DNA from: Noviherbaspirillum denitrificans
GTDB taxonomy: Bacteria > Pseudomonadota > Gammaproteobacteria > Burkholderiales > Burkholderiaceae_D
Direction of reading: 5' to 3'
Length of the DNA stretch: 57,068 nucleotides
Assembly: GCF_002211445.1 (NCBI RefSeq)
Contig: NZ_LSTO01000001.1
Coordinates: 3,022,431-3,079,498 of the forward strand
Part shown: piece by piece, positions 20,504 to 29,023 of the stretch
Layout: each line of letters starts with the position of its first letter
Numbering within the stretch: position 1 is the first letter of the stretch
Notes under the pieces: model-generated
What the model was told of the DNA's origin: nothing
The model's input: only the letters and a program-made list of their open reading frames with translations
Database searches by the model: none
Made by a program: the position numbers and the translations under genes

Positions 20504-20519
20504 GTATACATTTAATGCA
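20504..20519. promoter_or_regulatory. Ureide GntR operator-like site B
   Basis: GTATACATTTAATGCA, 13 of 16 positions identical to the site at 22801. It overlaps the proposed -10 of the gntR promoter. Binding by the adjacent GntR protein is inferred. Confidence 0.45.
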
Positions 20520-20538
20520 CGCTTATTCTTGTATCCAA
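20510..20538 (-). promoter_or_regulatory. Predicted gntR promoter
   Basis: On the minus strand TTGGAT (-35, 20538-20533) and TTAAAT (-10, 20515-20510) are separated by 17 bases. The -35 lies inside palindrome C and the -10 overlaps site B, the layout expected for repression by the gene's own product. Confidence 0.45.
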
Positions 20539-20549
20539 TGATTGGATAC
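20531..20549. promoter_or_regulatory. Perfect 19-bp palindrome, GntR operator-like site C
   Basis: GTATCCAATGATTGGATAC is a perfect 9-1-9 inverted repeat. Read on the minus strand, its first 16 bases match 14 of 16 positions of the site at 22801. It overlaps the -35 of the predicted gntR promoter. Confidence 0.6.
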
Positions 20550-20595
20550 GAGCTTTACCGATACGGGAAGATGCCGGTGCAAAGCGCATTGCAAT

Positions 20596-20731
20596 GACGA
20601 GCTGGGCATTGTCCATGCCGGTTGCCATTTGGATCGTGTCGAGCAGCGGACCGATCGCCGCGAGCGCCGACCGCAAGTTCATGCCCGGCAGTGCGAAGGC
20701 GACGAGCACCAGTCCGGATGTGCCTCGCCGT
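20596..20731 (-). pseudogene. Remnant of a CynX-type MFS carrier N-terminus
   Basis: Directly after the puuE stop the minus strand encodes, in one frame, LVLVAFALPGMNLR followed by SALAAIGPLLDTIQMATGM. This resembles the first membrane helix and following loop of CynX/NimT-type MFS carriers (pattern MRP..TSVGPLL...R.A.GM). The similarity stops after about 40 residues; the frame then runs into the gntR operator region and ends. No second helix or rest of the carrier is present. I read it as the scar of a deleted transporter gene that once followed puuE. Confidence is limited because only 40 residues remain. Confidence 0.5.
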
Positions 20732-21691
20732 TCATTTGCTCCCGTTCCCGGCTGCTTCCCAGGGATGGGTCTCGATCCAGTGGTTCGCGATGTCGATGCG
20801 GCGGCAGACCCAGGCATGCTCATGCGACTGCACATGATCCAGGAAGCGCTGCAGCGCGCGAAAACGCCCCGGCCTGCCGAGCAGCCGGCAATGCATGCCG
20901 ATGGACAACATCTTCGGACGGTCCTCCTGTTGCGGGTCGCCCTCGGCGTACAGCACGTCGAAACTGTCCTTCAGGTACTGGAAGAACTGTTCGCCAGTGT
21001 TGAAGCCCTGCGGTGTTGCAAAGCGCATGTCATTGGCGTCGAGCGTATAGGGAACGACAAGATGGGGCTTGCTCGTACCGTCGGAGAGTTCCACCTCCGT
21101 CCAGAAAGGCAAGTCGTCGCCGTAGTAATCAGAGTCATACGTGAATCCGCCCTGCTCCACCACCAGCCGCCGGGTCTGCGGAGAATCGCGCCCGGTGTAC
21201 CAGCCGAGCGGCGCGTGCCCGGTCAGTTGGCGCTGGATGTCGATCGCGATGCGCATGTGCTCGCGCTCGGTGGCTTCATCCATGTGCTGGTAATGAATCC
21301 AGCGCCAGCCGTGGCATGCGATTTCATGGCCGAGTTCAACGAATGCTTGCGTGAGGTCGGGATGGCGCTGCAAGGCCATGCCGACACCGAATACGGTCAA
21401 CGGCAGCTTGCGCCGCTCGAATTCGCGCAGGATGCGCCATACCCCGGCACGCGATCCATACTCGTAGATGGACTCCATCGACATATGCCGTGCCTCGTAA
21501 GCCGCGGCGCCGACGATCTCCGAGAGGAACTGCTCGGAGGCCTTGTCGCCGTGCAGCACGCAGTTCTCGCCGCCTTCCTCGTAGTTCAGCACGAACTGCA
21601 CGGCAATGCGTGCGCCGCCGGGCCAGCGCGCGTGCGGGATGTTGCGGCCGTAGCCGATGAGGTCGCGCGGGTAGGTGTTTGAATTCTGCAT
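20732..21691 (-). CDS. puuE: Allantoinase, polysaccharide-deacetylase type
   Basis: A 319-residue cofactor-type enzyme of the NodB/PuuE fold, hydrolysing allantoin to allantoate. Diagnostic stretches are YPRDLIGYGRNIPHARWPGG at the N-terminus, VQFVLNYEEGGE, the metal-site region HEIACHGWRWIHY and the GWYTGR and YDSDYYGDDLPFW segments typical of PuuE. The ATG at 21691 is one base after the glxR stop (TGACATG) with GGAAG upstream, so the two genes are translationally linked; an upstream ORF start at 21736 lies inside glxR. It acts in the cytoplasm as the ring-opening step before AllC. Confidence 0.92.
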   Translation of the reverse strand: MQNSNTYPRDLIGYGRNIPHARWPGGARIAVQFVLNYEEGGENCVLHGDKASEQFLSEIVGAAAYEARHMSMESIYEYGSRAGVWRILREFERRKLPLTVFGVGMALQRHPDLTQAFVELGHEIACHGWRWIHYQHMDEATEREHMRIAIDIQRQLTGHAPLGWYTGRDSPQTRRLVVEQGGFTYDSDYYGDDLPFWTEVELSDGTSKPHLVVPYTLDANDMRFATPQGFNTGEQFFQYLKDSFDVLYAEGDPQQEDRPKMLSIGMHCRLLGRPGRFRALQRFLDHVQSHEHAWVCRRIDIANHWIETHPWEAAGNGSK

Positions 21692-21692
21692 G

Positions 21693-22580
21693 TCAGGCTT
21701 CCGCAATCTGGTGGTTGGACAAGATCTCGATCGCACGGCACAGCGCCGAATGGTCGAGACCGCTCATGCCGTTGGCGGCGCAGGCGTTCATCAATTCCTG
21801 CGCGGTGGCGGTATTGGGCAGCGACACGCCGAGCGCCTTCGCGCCCTGCAGCGCGAGGTTCAGGTCCTTCTGGTGCAGCTCGATGCGGAAGCCCGGATTG
21901 AAGGTGCGCTTGACCATGCGCTCGCCATGCACTTCGAGGATGCGCGACGAAGCAAAGCCGCCCATCAATGCCTGCCGCACGCGTGCCGGATCGGCGCCCG
22001 CCTTCGATGCGAATAGCAGTGCTTCGGCCACTGCCTGGATGTTGAGCGCGACGATGATCTGGTTCGCGACCTTGGTCGTCTGTCCGTCGCCGTTGCCGCC
22101 GACCAGCGTGATGTTCTTGCCCATCAGCTCGAACAGCGGCTTGACCGTGTTGAAAGCACTTTCCGGTCCGCCGACCATGATGGTCAGCGATGCCGCCTTG
22201 GCGCCAACTTCACCGCCGGACACCGGCGCGTCGAGGTATTCGCAGCCGAGCGCATTGATGCGCTTGGCGAAATCCTTGGTGGCAATCGGAGAAATGGAGC
22301 TCATGTCGACCACGATCTTCCCCGCCGTCAGTCCCTCTGCCACGCCATGCTCGCCGAACAGCACCGACTCCACGTGCGGCGTGTCGGGCACCATGAGGAA
22401 AACGATATCGGCGTTCTGCGCGACTTCCGCACCTGACGCGCAGAGGGTCGCTCCGCCGTCGATCAGCGCTGCCGGCGCCTTGCTCCTTACATGCACGAAA
22501 AGCGAATGTCCGCCCTTCTGCAGATGCCCCGCCATGGGCGCCCCCATGATGCCCAATCCTATGAATCCCAGTTTTGCCAT
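21693..22580 (-). CDS. glxR: 2-hydroxy-3-oxopropionate (tartronate semialdehyde) reductase
   Basis: A 295-residue beta-hydroxyacid dehydrogenase. The N-terminal Rossmann motif GFIGLGIMGAPMA, the substrate loop DAPVSGGEVGAKAASLTIMVGG and the catalytic Lys region GQTTKVANQIIV are complete. It reduces tartronate semialdehyde, made from glyoxylate by glyoxylate carboligase, to glycerate. This is the carbon end of ureide breakdown; the carboligase itself is not in the window. The ATG at 22580 has GGAG 7 bases upstream. It is the first gene of a minus-strand pair with puuE and is divergent from allC across a shared regulatory region. Confidence 0.92.
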   Translation of the reverse strand: MAKLGFIGLGIMGAPMAGHLQKGGHSLFVHVRSKAPAALIDGGATLCASGAEVAQNADIVFLMVPDTPHVESVLFGEHGVAEGLTAGKIVVDMSSISPIATKDFAKRINALGCEYLDAPVSGGEVGAKAASLTIMVGGPESAFNTVKPLFELMGKNITLVGGNGDGQTTKVANQIIVALNIQAVAEALLFASKAGADPARVRQALMGGFASSRILEVHGERMVKRTFNPGFRIELHQKDLNLALQGAKALGVSLPNTATAQELMNACAANGMSGLDHSALCRAIEILSNHQIAEA

Positions 22581-22800
22581 TGTTTTCTCCATTCATCATT
22601 AAGAGCCTGCCGAGGAACACTGCCCTCCCCGCCATGATGATGCTATAGGCAAGCAATTTGCCTGATAAGACGAATAACCATCCGCTTATTCGATATTCCC
22701 GGTACGGAACGCGTTCATCCACCCCGCGGAAGATGTGAAATCCCTTATGCGAACTATAACAGCCACGATCGATAATATACAACATACGCACACTATTTTT

Positions 22801-22816
22801 GTATACAATCATTGCA
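22801..22816. promoter_or_regulatory. Ureide GntR operator-like site A (glxR/allC intergenic)
   Basis: GTATACAATCATTGCA, within a perfect TTGTATACAA palindrome (22799-22808). It is related to sites B and C near gntR. It overlaps TACAAT, a possible -10 for allC, and TTGTAT on the other strand, a possible -35 for glxR, so one site could control both directions. Confidence 0.5.
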
Positions 22817-22855
22817 TTCGAAAACCAGCTTCGCACAGAATACGAAGGAGACTCA

Positions 22856-24097
22856 ATGATTCAGGCGACAGACAAAGGGGCACGCATCATGCGCTGGGCC
22901 GACGAGCTCGCCCGGCATACGGAAGCGCCCGGAATGCTGACGCGCACCTACCTCACCCCGGCACATGGTGGCGCGGCAAACCAGCTCGCGCAGTGGATGC
23001 GGGAAGCCGGCATGACCGTGCGGCGCGACAATGCGGGCAATGTGATCGGCCGCTATGAAGGACAGTCGCCGGACGCGCCGTCGCTGCTCACGGGATCCCA
23101 TTTCGACACCGTCCGCGACGCGGGCAAGTACGACGGCAACCTCGGCATCATCCTGCCGATCGCCTGTATCGCGGAATGGAACCGCCAGGAACGCCGCTTC
23201 CCGTTTGCGCTCGAAGTCATCGGTTTTGCCGAAGAGGAAGGCGTCCGTTTCAAGGCCACGCTTCTGGGCAGCCGCGCCATTGCCGGCAGCTTCGACAAGA
23301 CAGTGCTCGACAAGCGCGACAATGAAGGCCGGACGATGCGCGAAGTCATGACTGCCGCCGGGCTCTCGGCAGACGCGATCGACGGCTGTGCGTTTGATCC
23401 CGCCAAGGCGCTGGCCTTCATGGAAGTGCATATCGAACAAGGACCTGTCCTGCTCGACGAAAACCTGCCCGTCGGCGTGGTGACCGCCATTTCAGGCGCC
23501 TCACGCTTCATGGTGACCGCGGTCGGCCTCGCCGGCCATGCGGGCACCGTGCCGATGACACTGCGCCGAGACGCGGCGATGACGGCGGCGGAAATCGGCC
23601 TGACCATCGAAAAGCGCTGCTCCGGCATTCCCGGCCTCGTCGGTACTGTCGGACAACTCGAAGTGCCGAACGGCGCCGCCAACGTCGTGCCGGGCAAAGC
23701 CGTGTTCACGATTGATATCCGCGCCGAAAGCGACGATGTCCGCCTTGCAGCGGTGAACGACGTCATGGCGGCGATGCGCGACATCGCCGCACGCCGCAAT
23801 GTCAGCCTCGACATTCACCAGACGCATGAAGCGAAAAGCGTCCCCTGCGCCGGCTGGCTGCAGGAACAGCTCGCCAGCGCGATTGCCGGCTTCGACCTGC
23901 CGCTGCGCCGCCTCCCTTCCGGCGCGGGGCACGACGCGATGGCGCTGGCCGGGCTGACTGATGTGGCCATGCTGTTCGTCCGCTGCGGCAATGGCGGCAT
24001 CAGCCATCACCCGGACGAAACGATGACCGCCGAAGACGCGGACATCGCCGCCAGCATCTTCATGCGATTCGTCGAACACTTCAAGGCGCAATCCTGA
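22856..24097 (+). CDS. allC: Allantoate amidohydrolase (M20 family)
   Basis: A 413-residue binuclear metallohydrolase. The metal ligands are visible in GSHFDTVRDAGKYDGNLGI, in EEEGVRF and in MEVHIEQGPVL; the dimerisation domain lies in the middle (about 200-320), and the C-terminal histidine is in GGISHHPDE. It hydrolyses allantoate to ureidoglycine or ureidoglycolate plus ammonia and CO2. The related N-carbamoyl amino acid hydrolases share the fold, so context (puuE, glxR) carries part of the call. GAAGGAG precedes the ATG at 22856; the frame is open 19 codons further but without a ribosome site. Confidence 0.9.
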   Translation: MIQATDKGARIMRWADELARHTEAPGMLTRTYLTPAHGGAANQLAQWMREAGMTVRRDNAGNVIGRYEGQSPDAPSLLTGSHFDTVRDAGKYDGNLGIILPIACIAEWNRQERRFPFALEVIGFAEEEGVRFKATLLGSRAIAGSFDKTVLDKRDNEGRTMREVMTAAGLSADAIDGCAFDPAKALAFMEVHIEQGPVLLDENLPVGVVTAISGASRFMVTAVGLAGHAGTVPMTLRRDAAMTAAEIGLTIEKRCSGIPGLVGTVGQLEVPNGAANVVPGKAVFTIDIRAESDDVRLAAVNDVMAAMRDIAARRNVSLDIHQTHEAKSVPCAGWLQEQLASAIAGFDLPLRRLPSGAGHDAMALAGLTDVAMLFVRCGNGGISHHPDETMTAEDADIAASIFMRFVEHFKAQS

Positions 24098-24148
24098 CCG
24101 CCGACAGTACGAAATATCCTTTCAACAGACACACTTAACGGAACAGAT

Positions 24149-25774
24149 ATGACCACCATCCACATCGACGGCTTCACCCTCACCGCAGAACAAGTCATCG
24201 CGATCGCCCGCGACCCGCAAGTCAAGGTCGGCCTCGCCCAATCGTCGCGCGACGCGCTCAAGCAAAGCCGCGACTACATCGAATCCACCTGGATGCACGA
24301 TGATGCGCCGATGATGTACAGCTTCAACACCGGTGTCGGCCTGTTGAAAGACACCCGCATCAAGGTTGAGCACATCGAACTGTTCCAGACCCAGATGATC
24401 CGCGCGCACGCCGCCGGCATGGGCGAGCCGTTCTCCGAAGAAGTCAGCCGCGCCACCATGCTGTTGCGCGCCAATGCCTTCGCCAGCAACTATTCCGCCC
24501 CGCGTGTCGAAGTGGTCGACCGCCTGCTGGCCTTCATCAATGCCGGTATCCATCCAGTGATGCCGCAAAAGGGATCGGTCGGCGCTTCCGGCGACCTCGC
24601 GCCGCTGTCCTACCTGGCAGCCGCCATCGCCGGTTTCAATGAAGCGGAAGTGATGTACCAGGGCAAGCGCATGAGTGCGCCGGAAGCGATCCTGAAATCC
24701 GGCGTCGGCCCGGTGCAATTCGACCTCAAGGCCAAGGACGCGTCAGCGCTGATCAACGGCTGCACCGTGTCGCTCGCGGCGGCGGTGCTGGCCGCGCACG
24801 ATGCGCGCAACCTGCTGTCCGATGCCTGCCTGTCGCTCGGCCTGACGCTGGAAGCGATGCGTGCCGAAATGGCCGGTTTCGACGAGCGTATCCACCTCGC
24901 CCGTCCGCACGCCGGCCAGGTCAAGACCGCCGCCATCATCCGCAACCTGCTCAAGGGCTCGACCCGCACCACGCACGAGGCGCGCGCCGTGCAATTCCCC
25001 GATGAACTGCGCCGCAGCGACATCCCCTACACGCCGCGCATCCAGGATGTGTATTCGCTGCGCTGTGCGCCGCAAGTGTACGGACCGGTCTTCGATGCGC
25101 TCGATTACATCGACACCATCGTCGCCAAGGAAATCAATTCCGCCACCGACAACCCGCTGATCTTTGGCAAGGATGGCGGCGGTTTCGAGATCATTTCCGG
25201 CGGCAACTTCCACGGCCAGTACCTCGCGCAGGCGATGGACTTGCTCGCGATGGCGATCACCGACCTCGGCAGCATCTGCGAACGCCGTATCGCGCGCCTG
25301 ATCGACCCCACGCTGTCGTGGGGCTTGCCGCGCAACCTGATGACCGGCATCCGCGGCGTCAATACCGGTTATCCGGTGGTGCAGTGCTCGATGAGTTCGC
25401 TGGTGATGGAAAACCGCACGCTGTGCATGCCGGGCAGCGTCGACAGCATCCCATCCAAGGGCAACAGCGAAGACCACATCTCGAATTCAACCTGGTGCGC
25501 ACGCAAGGCGGCCACGGTGGTTGCCAATACGCAGTACATCATCGGCGTGGAAATGCTGCTCGCCGCGCAGGCGCTGACGATGACCGAATCGCTGCTGCCG
25601 GGCTTCGTTCTGGGACAGGGTACGCAAGCCGCGTACGAAGAAGTGCGGCGCCAGATTCCGGCGTGCCTGGAAGGCGACCGCTGGTTCCACAACGATATCC
25701 AGGTGGCGCAATCCTTCGTGACCAGCGGATCGGTACGTGCGGCGGTGGAGAAGAAGATCGGCCGCTTCGTCTGA
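24149..25774 (+). CDS. Aromatic amino acid lyase, histidine ammonia-lyase type
   Basis: A 541-residue MIO-dependent lyase. Ala146-Ser147-Gly148 in GSVGASGDLAPLSY form the MIO cofactor, the catalytic Tyr57 lies in MYSFNTGVG, and the C-terminal SVDSIPSKGNSEDHIS segment is intact. The selectivity position in MIRAHAAG (Ala86-His87) is closer to the Ser-His of HutH than to the residues of tyrosine or phenylalanine lyases, so histidine is a reasonable guess. However, no other hut gene is present, and the gene lies 51 bases after allC. Its substrate in this context is uncertain. It is likely co-transcribed with allC. Confidence 0.85.
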   Translation: MTTIHIDGFTLTAEQVIAIARDPQVKVGLAQSSRDALKQSRDYIESTWMHDDAPMMYSFNTGVGLLKDTRIKVEHIELFQTQMIRAHAAGMGEPFSEEVSRATMLLRANAFASNYSAPRVEVVDRLLAFINAGIHPVMPQKGSVGASGDLAPLSYLAAAIAGFNEAEVMYQGKRMSAPEAILKSGVGPVQFDLKAKDASALINGCTVSLAAAVLAAHDARNLLSDACLSLGLTLEAMRAEMAGFDERIHLARPHAGQVKTAAIIRNLLKGSTRTTHEARAVQFPDELRRSDIPYTPRIQDVYSLRCAPQVYGPVFDALDYIDTIVAKEINSATDNPLIFGKDGGGFEIISGGNFHGQYLAQAMDLLAMAITDLGSICERRIARLIDPTLSWGLPRNLMTGIRGVNTGYPVVQCSMSSLVMENRTLCMPGSVDSIPSKGNSEDHISNSTWCARKAATVVANTQYIIGVEMLLAAQALTMTESLLPGFVLGQGTQAAYEEVRRQIPACLEGDRWFHNDIQVAQSFVTSGSVRAAVEKKIGRFV

Positions 25775-25889
25775 AAAATAGTTCGTCCAGAGAAAAAAGT
25801 AGGGTGCGCCCCGTGCACCGGTGCCCTTGCTACTGCAATGGTGCGCATGGCGCGCCCTGCCAAATCATCCGGACGCTCACTCAACCTCT

Positions 25890-27254
25890 ATGGGCAAGCA
25901 TGAAGTCCTGACCTGGGCCGCACTCTGGCTGGCACTGAGTGCCGCATCCACCACATGGCTGTCGCGCAGCGAACTGGACGTGCTTCAGCACCAGTTCGAA
26001 GCCGACAGCCGGATCGCGCACCGCCTGCTTACCCAGCGCGCGGTTCAGCACGACGCCATCCTCGCCACCCTGGCCGCTGGCGCCCCGGGCTGTGCGGAGT
26101 CTGTACGGCAGCACATCATGCAGACCTTCCCGCACATCACGGCCATCGAGTGCGAAAAGCAGGAACACATACGCTCGCCGGAAACATCGATCGGCCATGG
26201 ACGCTACTGGCTGACGCTGGACAACGGCGGCACTCGCTGGGCCTTGCAAGCCGATATCCAGAAAATGATCCCGCAAGGCGAATGGCCGTCGACGCCGATC
26301 CAGGCTGAACTGCACCAGGGACGCGACCGCGTGGTCCTCCAGGAAGACGCGCCGGCCGCCGGCCCCTGGACGTTCCACTTCTCCAAGCAACTCTCGTCGG
26401 ACAGCCAGCCATTCACGCTGACAACCAGCCGGCATGCGGGCTGGAGCGACTTGCCGTGGACATCGATCTCTGCCTGCGTCCTCGCCATCACGGCGGCCCT
26501 CGGCGCCGGCATCGCATGGCGGCTTCAGGCGATCGGCCGACGGCGCGCGGAACACTTGCTTCGCCTGCGCAAGGTGGAACGCCTGAACACCCTGGGCGAA
26601 CTCGCCGCCGGCATGGCCCATGAACTGAACCAGCCGCTGACGGCAATCCTGGCCAACGCCCAGGCAGCCAACCGCCTGCTCAAGACCGAACCACCCGATC
26701 TCGCGAGGACCCGCGACGCCATCGCGCACACCGTGGTTCAGTCCAAGCGCGCAGCCGAGGTCATCTCCCGCTTGCGCGGTGCCATCGGCCATACCCCTGG
26801 ACGGATCCGGCCGGTGTCGCTTAATGAAGCGGTCGCAAATGCCCTGCACCTTCTCGCACCGGAAATCCGTTCTCGCCACGTCGCGCTGACACAGGAAGCA
26901 TCAATGGCGGCCAGTGTCCATGCCGATCCGGTGGAGCTCGACCAGATCCTCCACAACCTGCTGTGGAATGCGTTGCAGGCCCTCGAACAGGTTGACGCCG
27001 ACGAACGCCGCCTGCACATCCGGATCGCATTCGATGCGCGTCATGTCACTGTGCGTATCGCCGACAGCGGCCCCGGTATTGCCCCGTCAGCATTTCCGCA
27101 ATTGTTCATCCCCTTCTTCACCACCCGCGAGAACGGACTCGGGCTCGGCCTGAGCCTGTGCGAAACGCTGGCCGGCGGCATGGGCGGCACCATCAGTGCC
27201 GCCAACCGCACGCCCCGTGGCGCCGAATTCCTCCTGTCCTTGCCCCATCCATAA
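25890..27254 (+). CDS. Sensor histidine kinase with periplasmic input domain
   Basis: A 454-residue sensor: a membrane helix at about 9-24, a periplasmic domain at about 25-190 with two cysteines (GCAES and AIECEK), a second helix at 192-211, HisKA with His244 in AAGMAHELNQPL, and a HATPase domain (LLWNALQAL, ADSGPGIA and GLGLGLSLCETL). The kinase half resembles FixL/DctB-type sensors. The ATG at 25890 gives a sensible signal-anchor; the frame is open to 25821. The response regulator gene begins 3 bases after its stop. The signal is unknown, but the position suggests it senses a compound linked to the lyase or ureide genes. Confidence 0.88.
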   Translation: MGKHEVLTWAALWLALSAASTTWLSRSELDVLQHQFEADSRIAHRLLTQRAVQHDAILATLAAGAPGCAESVRQHIMQTFPHITAIECEKQEHIRSPETSIGHGRYWLTLDNGGTRWALQADIQKMIPQGEWPSTPIQAELHQGRDRVVLQEDAPAAGPWTFHFSKQLSSDSQPFTLTTSRHAGWSDLPWTSISACVLAITAALGAGIAWRLQAIGRRRAEHLLRLRKVERLNTLGELAAGMAHELNQPLTAILANAQAANRLLKTEPPDLARTRDAIAHTVVQSKRAAEVISRLRGAIGHTPGRIRPVSLNEAVANALHLLAPEIRSRHVALTQEASMAASVHADPVELDQILHNLLWNALQALEQVDADERRLHIRIAFDARHVTVRIADSGPGIAPSAFPQLFIPFFTTRENGLGLGLSLCETLAGGMGGTISAANRTPRGAEFLLSLPHP

Positions 27255-27257
27255 GCA

Positions 27258-27887
27258 ATGAACGGACACCCACTTTCGCCCGTGATCTACCTGCTCGACG
27301 ATGATGCCGCCGTCAGGCAAAGCCTTTCGCTGCTGCTGTCGACGGTCGGCATGCAAGTCAAGGCCTACGCGGATCCCGAAACCTTCCTGCGTGAATTCAA
27401 CCCGGATTGGCCCGGCGCGATCCTGCTCGATGTGCGCATGCCCGGCATTGGTGGCATGACGGTGCTGGACCGCCTGGCGGCGATGTACGTGACGCAGCCC
27501 ATCATCATCCTCACCGGCCATGGCACGATCGACCTGTGCCGTCGCGCCTTCAAGGCGGGCGCCGCCGAATTCCTCGAAAAGCCGGTCGACGACGAACTGC
27601 TGATCGACACGCTGCAGGATTGCCTGAAAACCTACCTGCTCCACAGCGGCCGCATGCTCGCCGAACGGCAGGCGCGGGAGCGCTTTGAGCGGCTTTCCGA
27701 ACGCGAGCGCGAAGTCCTTGGCATGATCGTCGCTGGCATGACCAACCGCGAAATCGCCCGCGCGCTCGGACTATCTCCGCGAACAGTGGAATTCCATCGC
27801 GCACGGGTTGCCGAGAAGCTGGAGACCACGACGCTGGCGGAAATGATCCGCCACTACGCGCTGCTGGTCGAGACCGAACCGGTATAA
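27258..27887 (+). CDS. FixJ/LuxR-type response regulator
   Basis: A 209-residue regulator. The receiver has acidic residues in YLLDDDAAV, the phospho-acceptor Asp58 in LLDVRMPG, the Thr/Ser in ILTGHG and Lys108 in EKPVDD. The C-terminal LuxR helix-turn-helix is [20 protein letters not shown] and [15 protein letters not shown]. It is paired with the preceding sensor kinase, three bases away. It is a DNA-binding activator of unknown targets, plausibly the lyase gene or the GlcG-like gene just downstream. Confidence 0.9.
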   Translation: MNGHPLSPVIYLLDDDAAVRQSLSLLLSTVGMQVKAYADPETFLREFNPDWPGAILLDVRMPGIGGMTVLDRLAAMYVTQPIIILTGHGTIDLCRRAFKAGAAEFLEKPVDDELLIDTLQDCLKTYLLHSGRMLAERQARERFERLSEREREVLGMIVAGMTNREIARALGLSPRTVEFHRARVAEKLETTTLAEMIRHYALLVETEPV

Positions 27888-27986
27888 ATACGAGGCCGCC
27901 CGCGTACCCGCCCGATTTGCCAGCGCGCTCGAAATGTCTATGCTTTCAATACGGCTCGCATGGGCCGCTTATCCAAGGAGAATGTC

Positions 27987-28478
27987 ATGAACACCATCGA
28001 GAAGAGCGTCGCGATTGCCGTCCTGTCCGCAGCAGCCGCCCACGCCGGCGCGCAAGTCCGTACCGAGCGCAATATCAGCCTGGAGCTGGCCAACCAGATC
28101 GCCGGCGCCGCCGTCACCGCCTGCACCGAGAAAGGCTATGCAGTGGCCGCCACTGTCGTCGACCGCGCCGGCGTCGTGAAGGCCGTGCAGCGCGCCGACA
28201 ACGCCGGCCCGCATACGCTTGCATCGAGCCAGCAGAAGGCCTACACCTCCGCGTCCGCGAAGAACTCGACCCTGGCCATGATGGAAGCGGCGCAAAAGAA
28301 CCCGGGCGCGGCCAACCTGGTCTACCTGCCGGGATTCCTGCTGCTGGGCGGCGGCCTGCCGATCAAGGCGGGGAACGATGTGATCGGCGGTATCGGCATC
28401 GGCGGCGCGCCCGCCGGAAACCTTGACGACCAGTGCGCACAGGCGGCGCTGGAGAAGATGAAGGATCAGCTGAAGTAA
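27987..28478 (+). CDS. Exported GlcG/HbpS family (DUF336) protein
   Basis: A 163-residue protein with a signal peptide (residues 1-23, ending AHAGAQ) and a GlcG/HbpS-like domain (LELANQIAGAAVTACTEKGY, VVDRAGVVKAVQRAD, LPGFLLLGGGLPI and the GGIGIGGAP signature). Family members include the haem-binding HbpS, which modulates a sensor kinase in Streptomyces, and the GlcG protein of glycolate loci. CCAAGGAG precedes the ATG at 27987. It directly follows a two-component pair whose sensor has a periplasmic domain. A sensor-accessory role is possible but only an inference. Confidence 0.82.
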   Translation: MNTIEKSVAIAVLSAAAAHAGAQVRTERNISLELANQIAGAAVTACTEKGYAVAATVVDRAGVVKAVQRADNAGPHTLASSQQKAYTSASAKNSTLAMMEAAQKNPGAANLVYLPGFLLLGGGLPIKAGNDVIGGIGIGGAPAGNLDDQCAQAALEKMKDQLK

Positions 28479-28485
28479 ACGAAAA

Positions 28486-28512
28486 CGGACGGCGCCAACC
28501 ACGAGCCGTCCG
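28486..28512 (-). terminator. Hairpin between the GlcG-like and guanine deaminase genes
   Basis: CGGACGGC pairs with GCCGTCCG around an 11-base loop. On the minus strand it is followed by TTTTCGTTT, so it most likely ends the cassette-1 transcript after the deaminase gene. On the plus strand the following sequence lacks a T run. Confidence 0.6.
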
Positions 28513-28529
28513 CACACACTGCTATTTTC

Positions 28530-29000
28530 TTACTGCGGCGTCTGGCACTTCTGCCACGCTTCATACAGGTCTTCACCCTCGGCGCGCACCGGCACGCCGG
28601 ACAGCTTCATGTCACGCTGCCCGACCGGCTTGGCGAGTTCGATGTAGCCCCGCTCCGCCGACAAGTCGTACGGCGCACCATCCTCGTTCGAGTACGCGTA
28701 ATACACCTCCTTGACGCCGGACAGGTACATTGCGGTCAGGCACATCGGGCAAGGATAGCCGCTGGCATACACCGTGGATCCGCGCAGGTCGGTATGACCC
28801 TGCACCTTGGCTGCCTCGCGCACTGCCTGCATCTCCGCGTGCGCGGTCGGGTCGCAGGTCGCATCGACCTGGTTCACCGACCTGGCGAGCACCTTGCCGT
28901 CCCGTACCAGAACGGCGCCGAAAGGCCAGGTCTTCCGTTCGCGAACGTTTTCCATCGCGAGCTGGATCGACTCGAGTAGGTATTTCTCTGTGTGTGACAT
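28530..29000 (-). CDS. guaD: Guanine deaminase-type nucleobase deaminase
   Basis: A 156-residue cytidine-deaminase-fold enzyme. The zinc site reads PTAHAEMQAV (His and catalytic Glu) and YPCPMC (two Cys), with PFGAVLVRDGK at the N-terminus. The length, the DPTAHAE motif and the downstream NEDGAPYD stretch resemble bacterial GuaD of the small type, which converts guanine to xanthine. A tRNA or cytosine deaminase role is less likely given the neighbours. The ATG at 29000 has AGGAA 7 bases upstream and lies 23 bases after uraH. It is the last gene of cassette 1, where it would feed xanthine toward urate. Confidence 0.82.
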   Translation of the reverse strand: MSHTEKYLLESIQLAMENVRERKTWPFGAVLVRDGKVLARSVNQVDATCDPTAHAEMQAVREAAKVQGHTDLRGSTVYASGYPCPMCLTAMYLSGVKEVYYAYSNEDGAPYDLSAERGYIELAKPVGQRDMKLSGVPVRAEGEDLYEAWQKCQTPQ

Positions 29001-29023
29001 TGCATTTCCTGTTGAAGTTGCGC

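Larger units (their letters stand above)
20415..20731. other. gntR upstream region
   Basis: The 317 bases between gntR and puuE contain the predicted gntR promoter, operator-like sites B and C and the MFS remnant. No intact gene is present. Confidence 0.6.

Noticed and set aside
28530-29000. tRNA adenosine deaminase TadA
   Set aside because: The deaminase fold is shared, but the DPTAHAE motif, the downstream region and the position in a purine operon favour a guanine deaminase-type enzyme.
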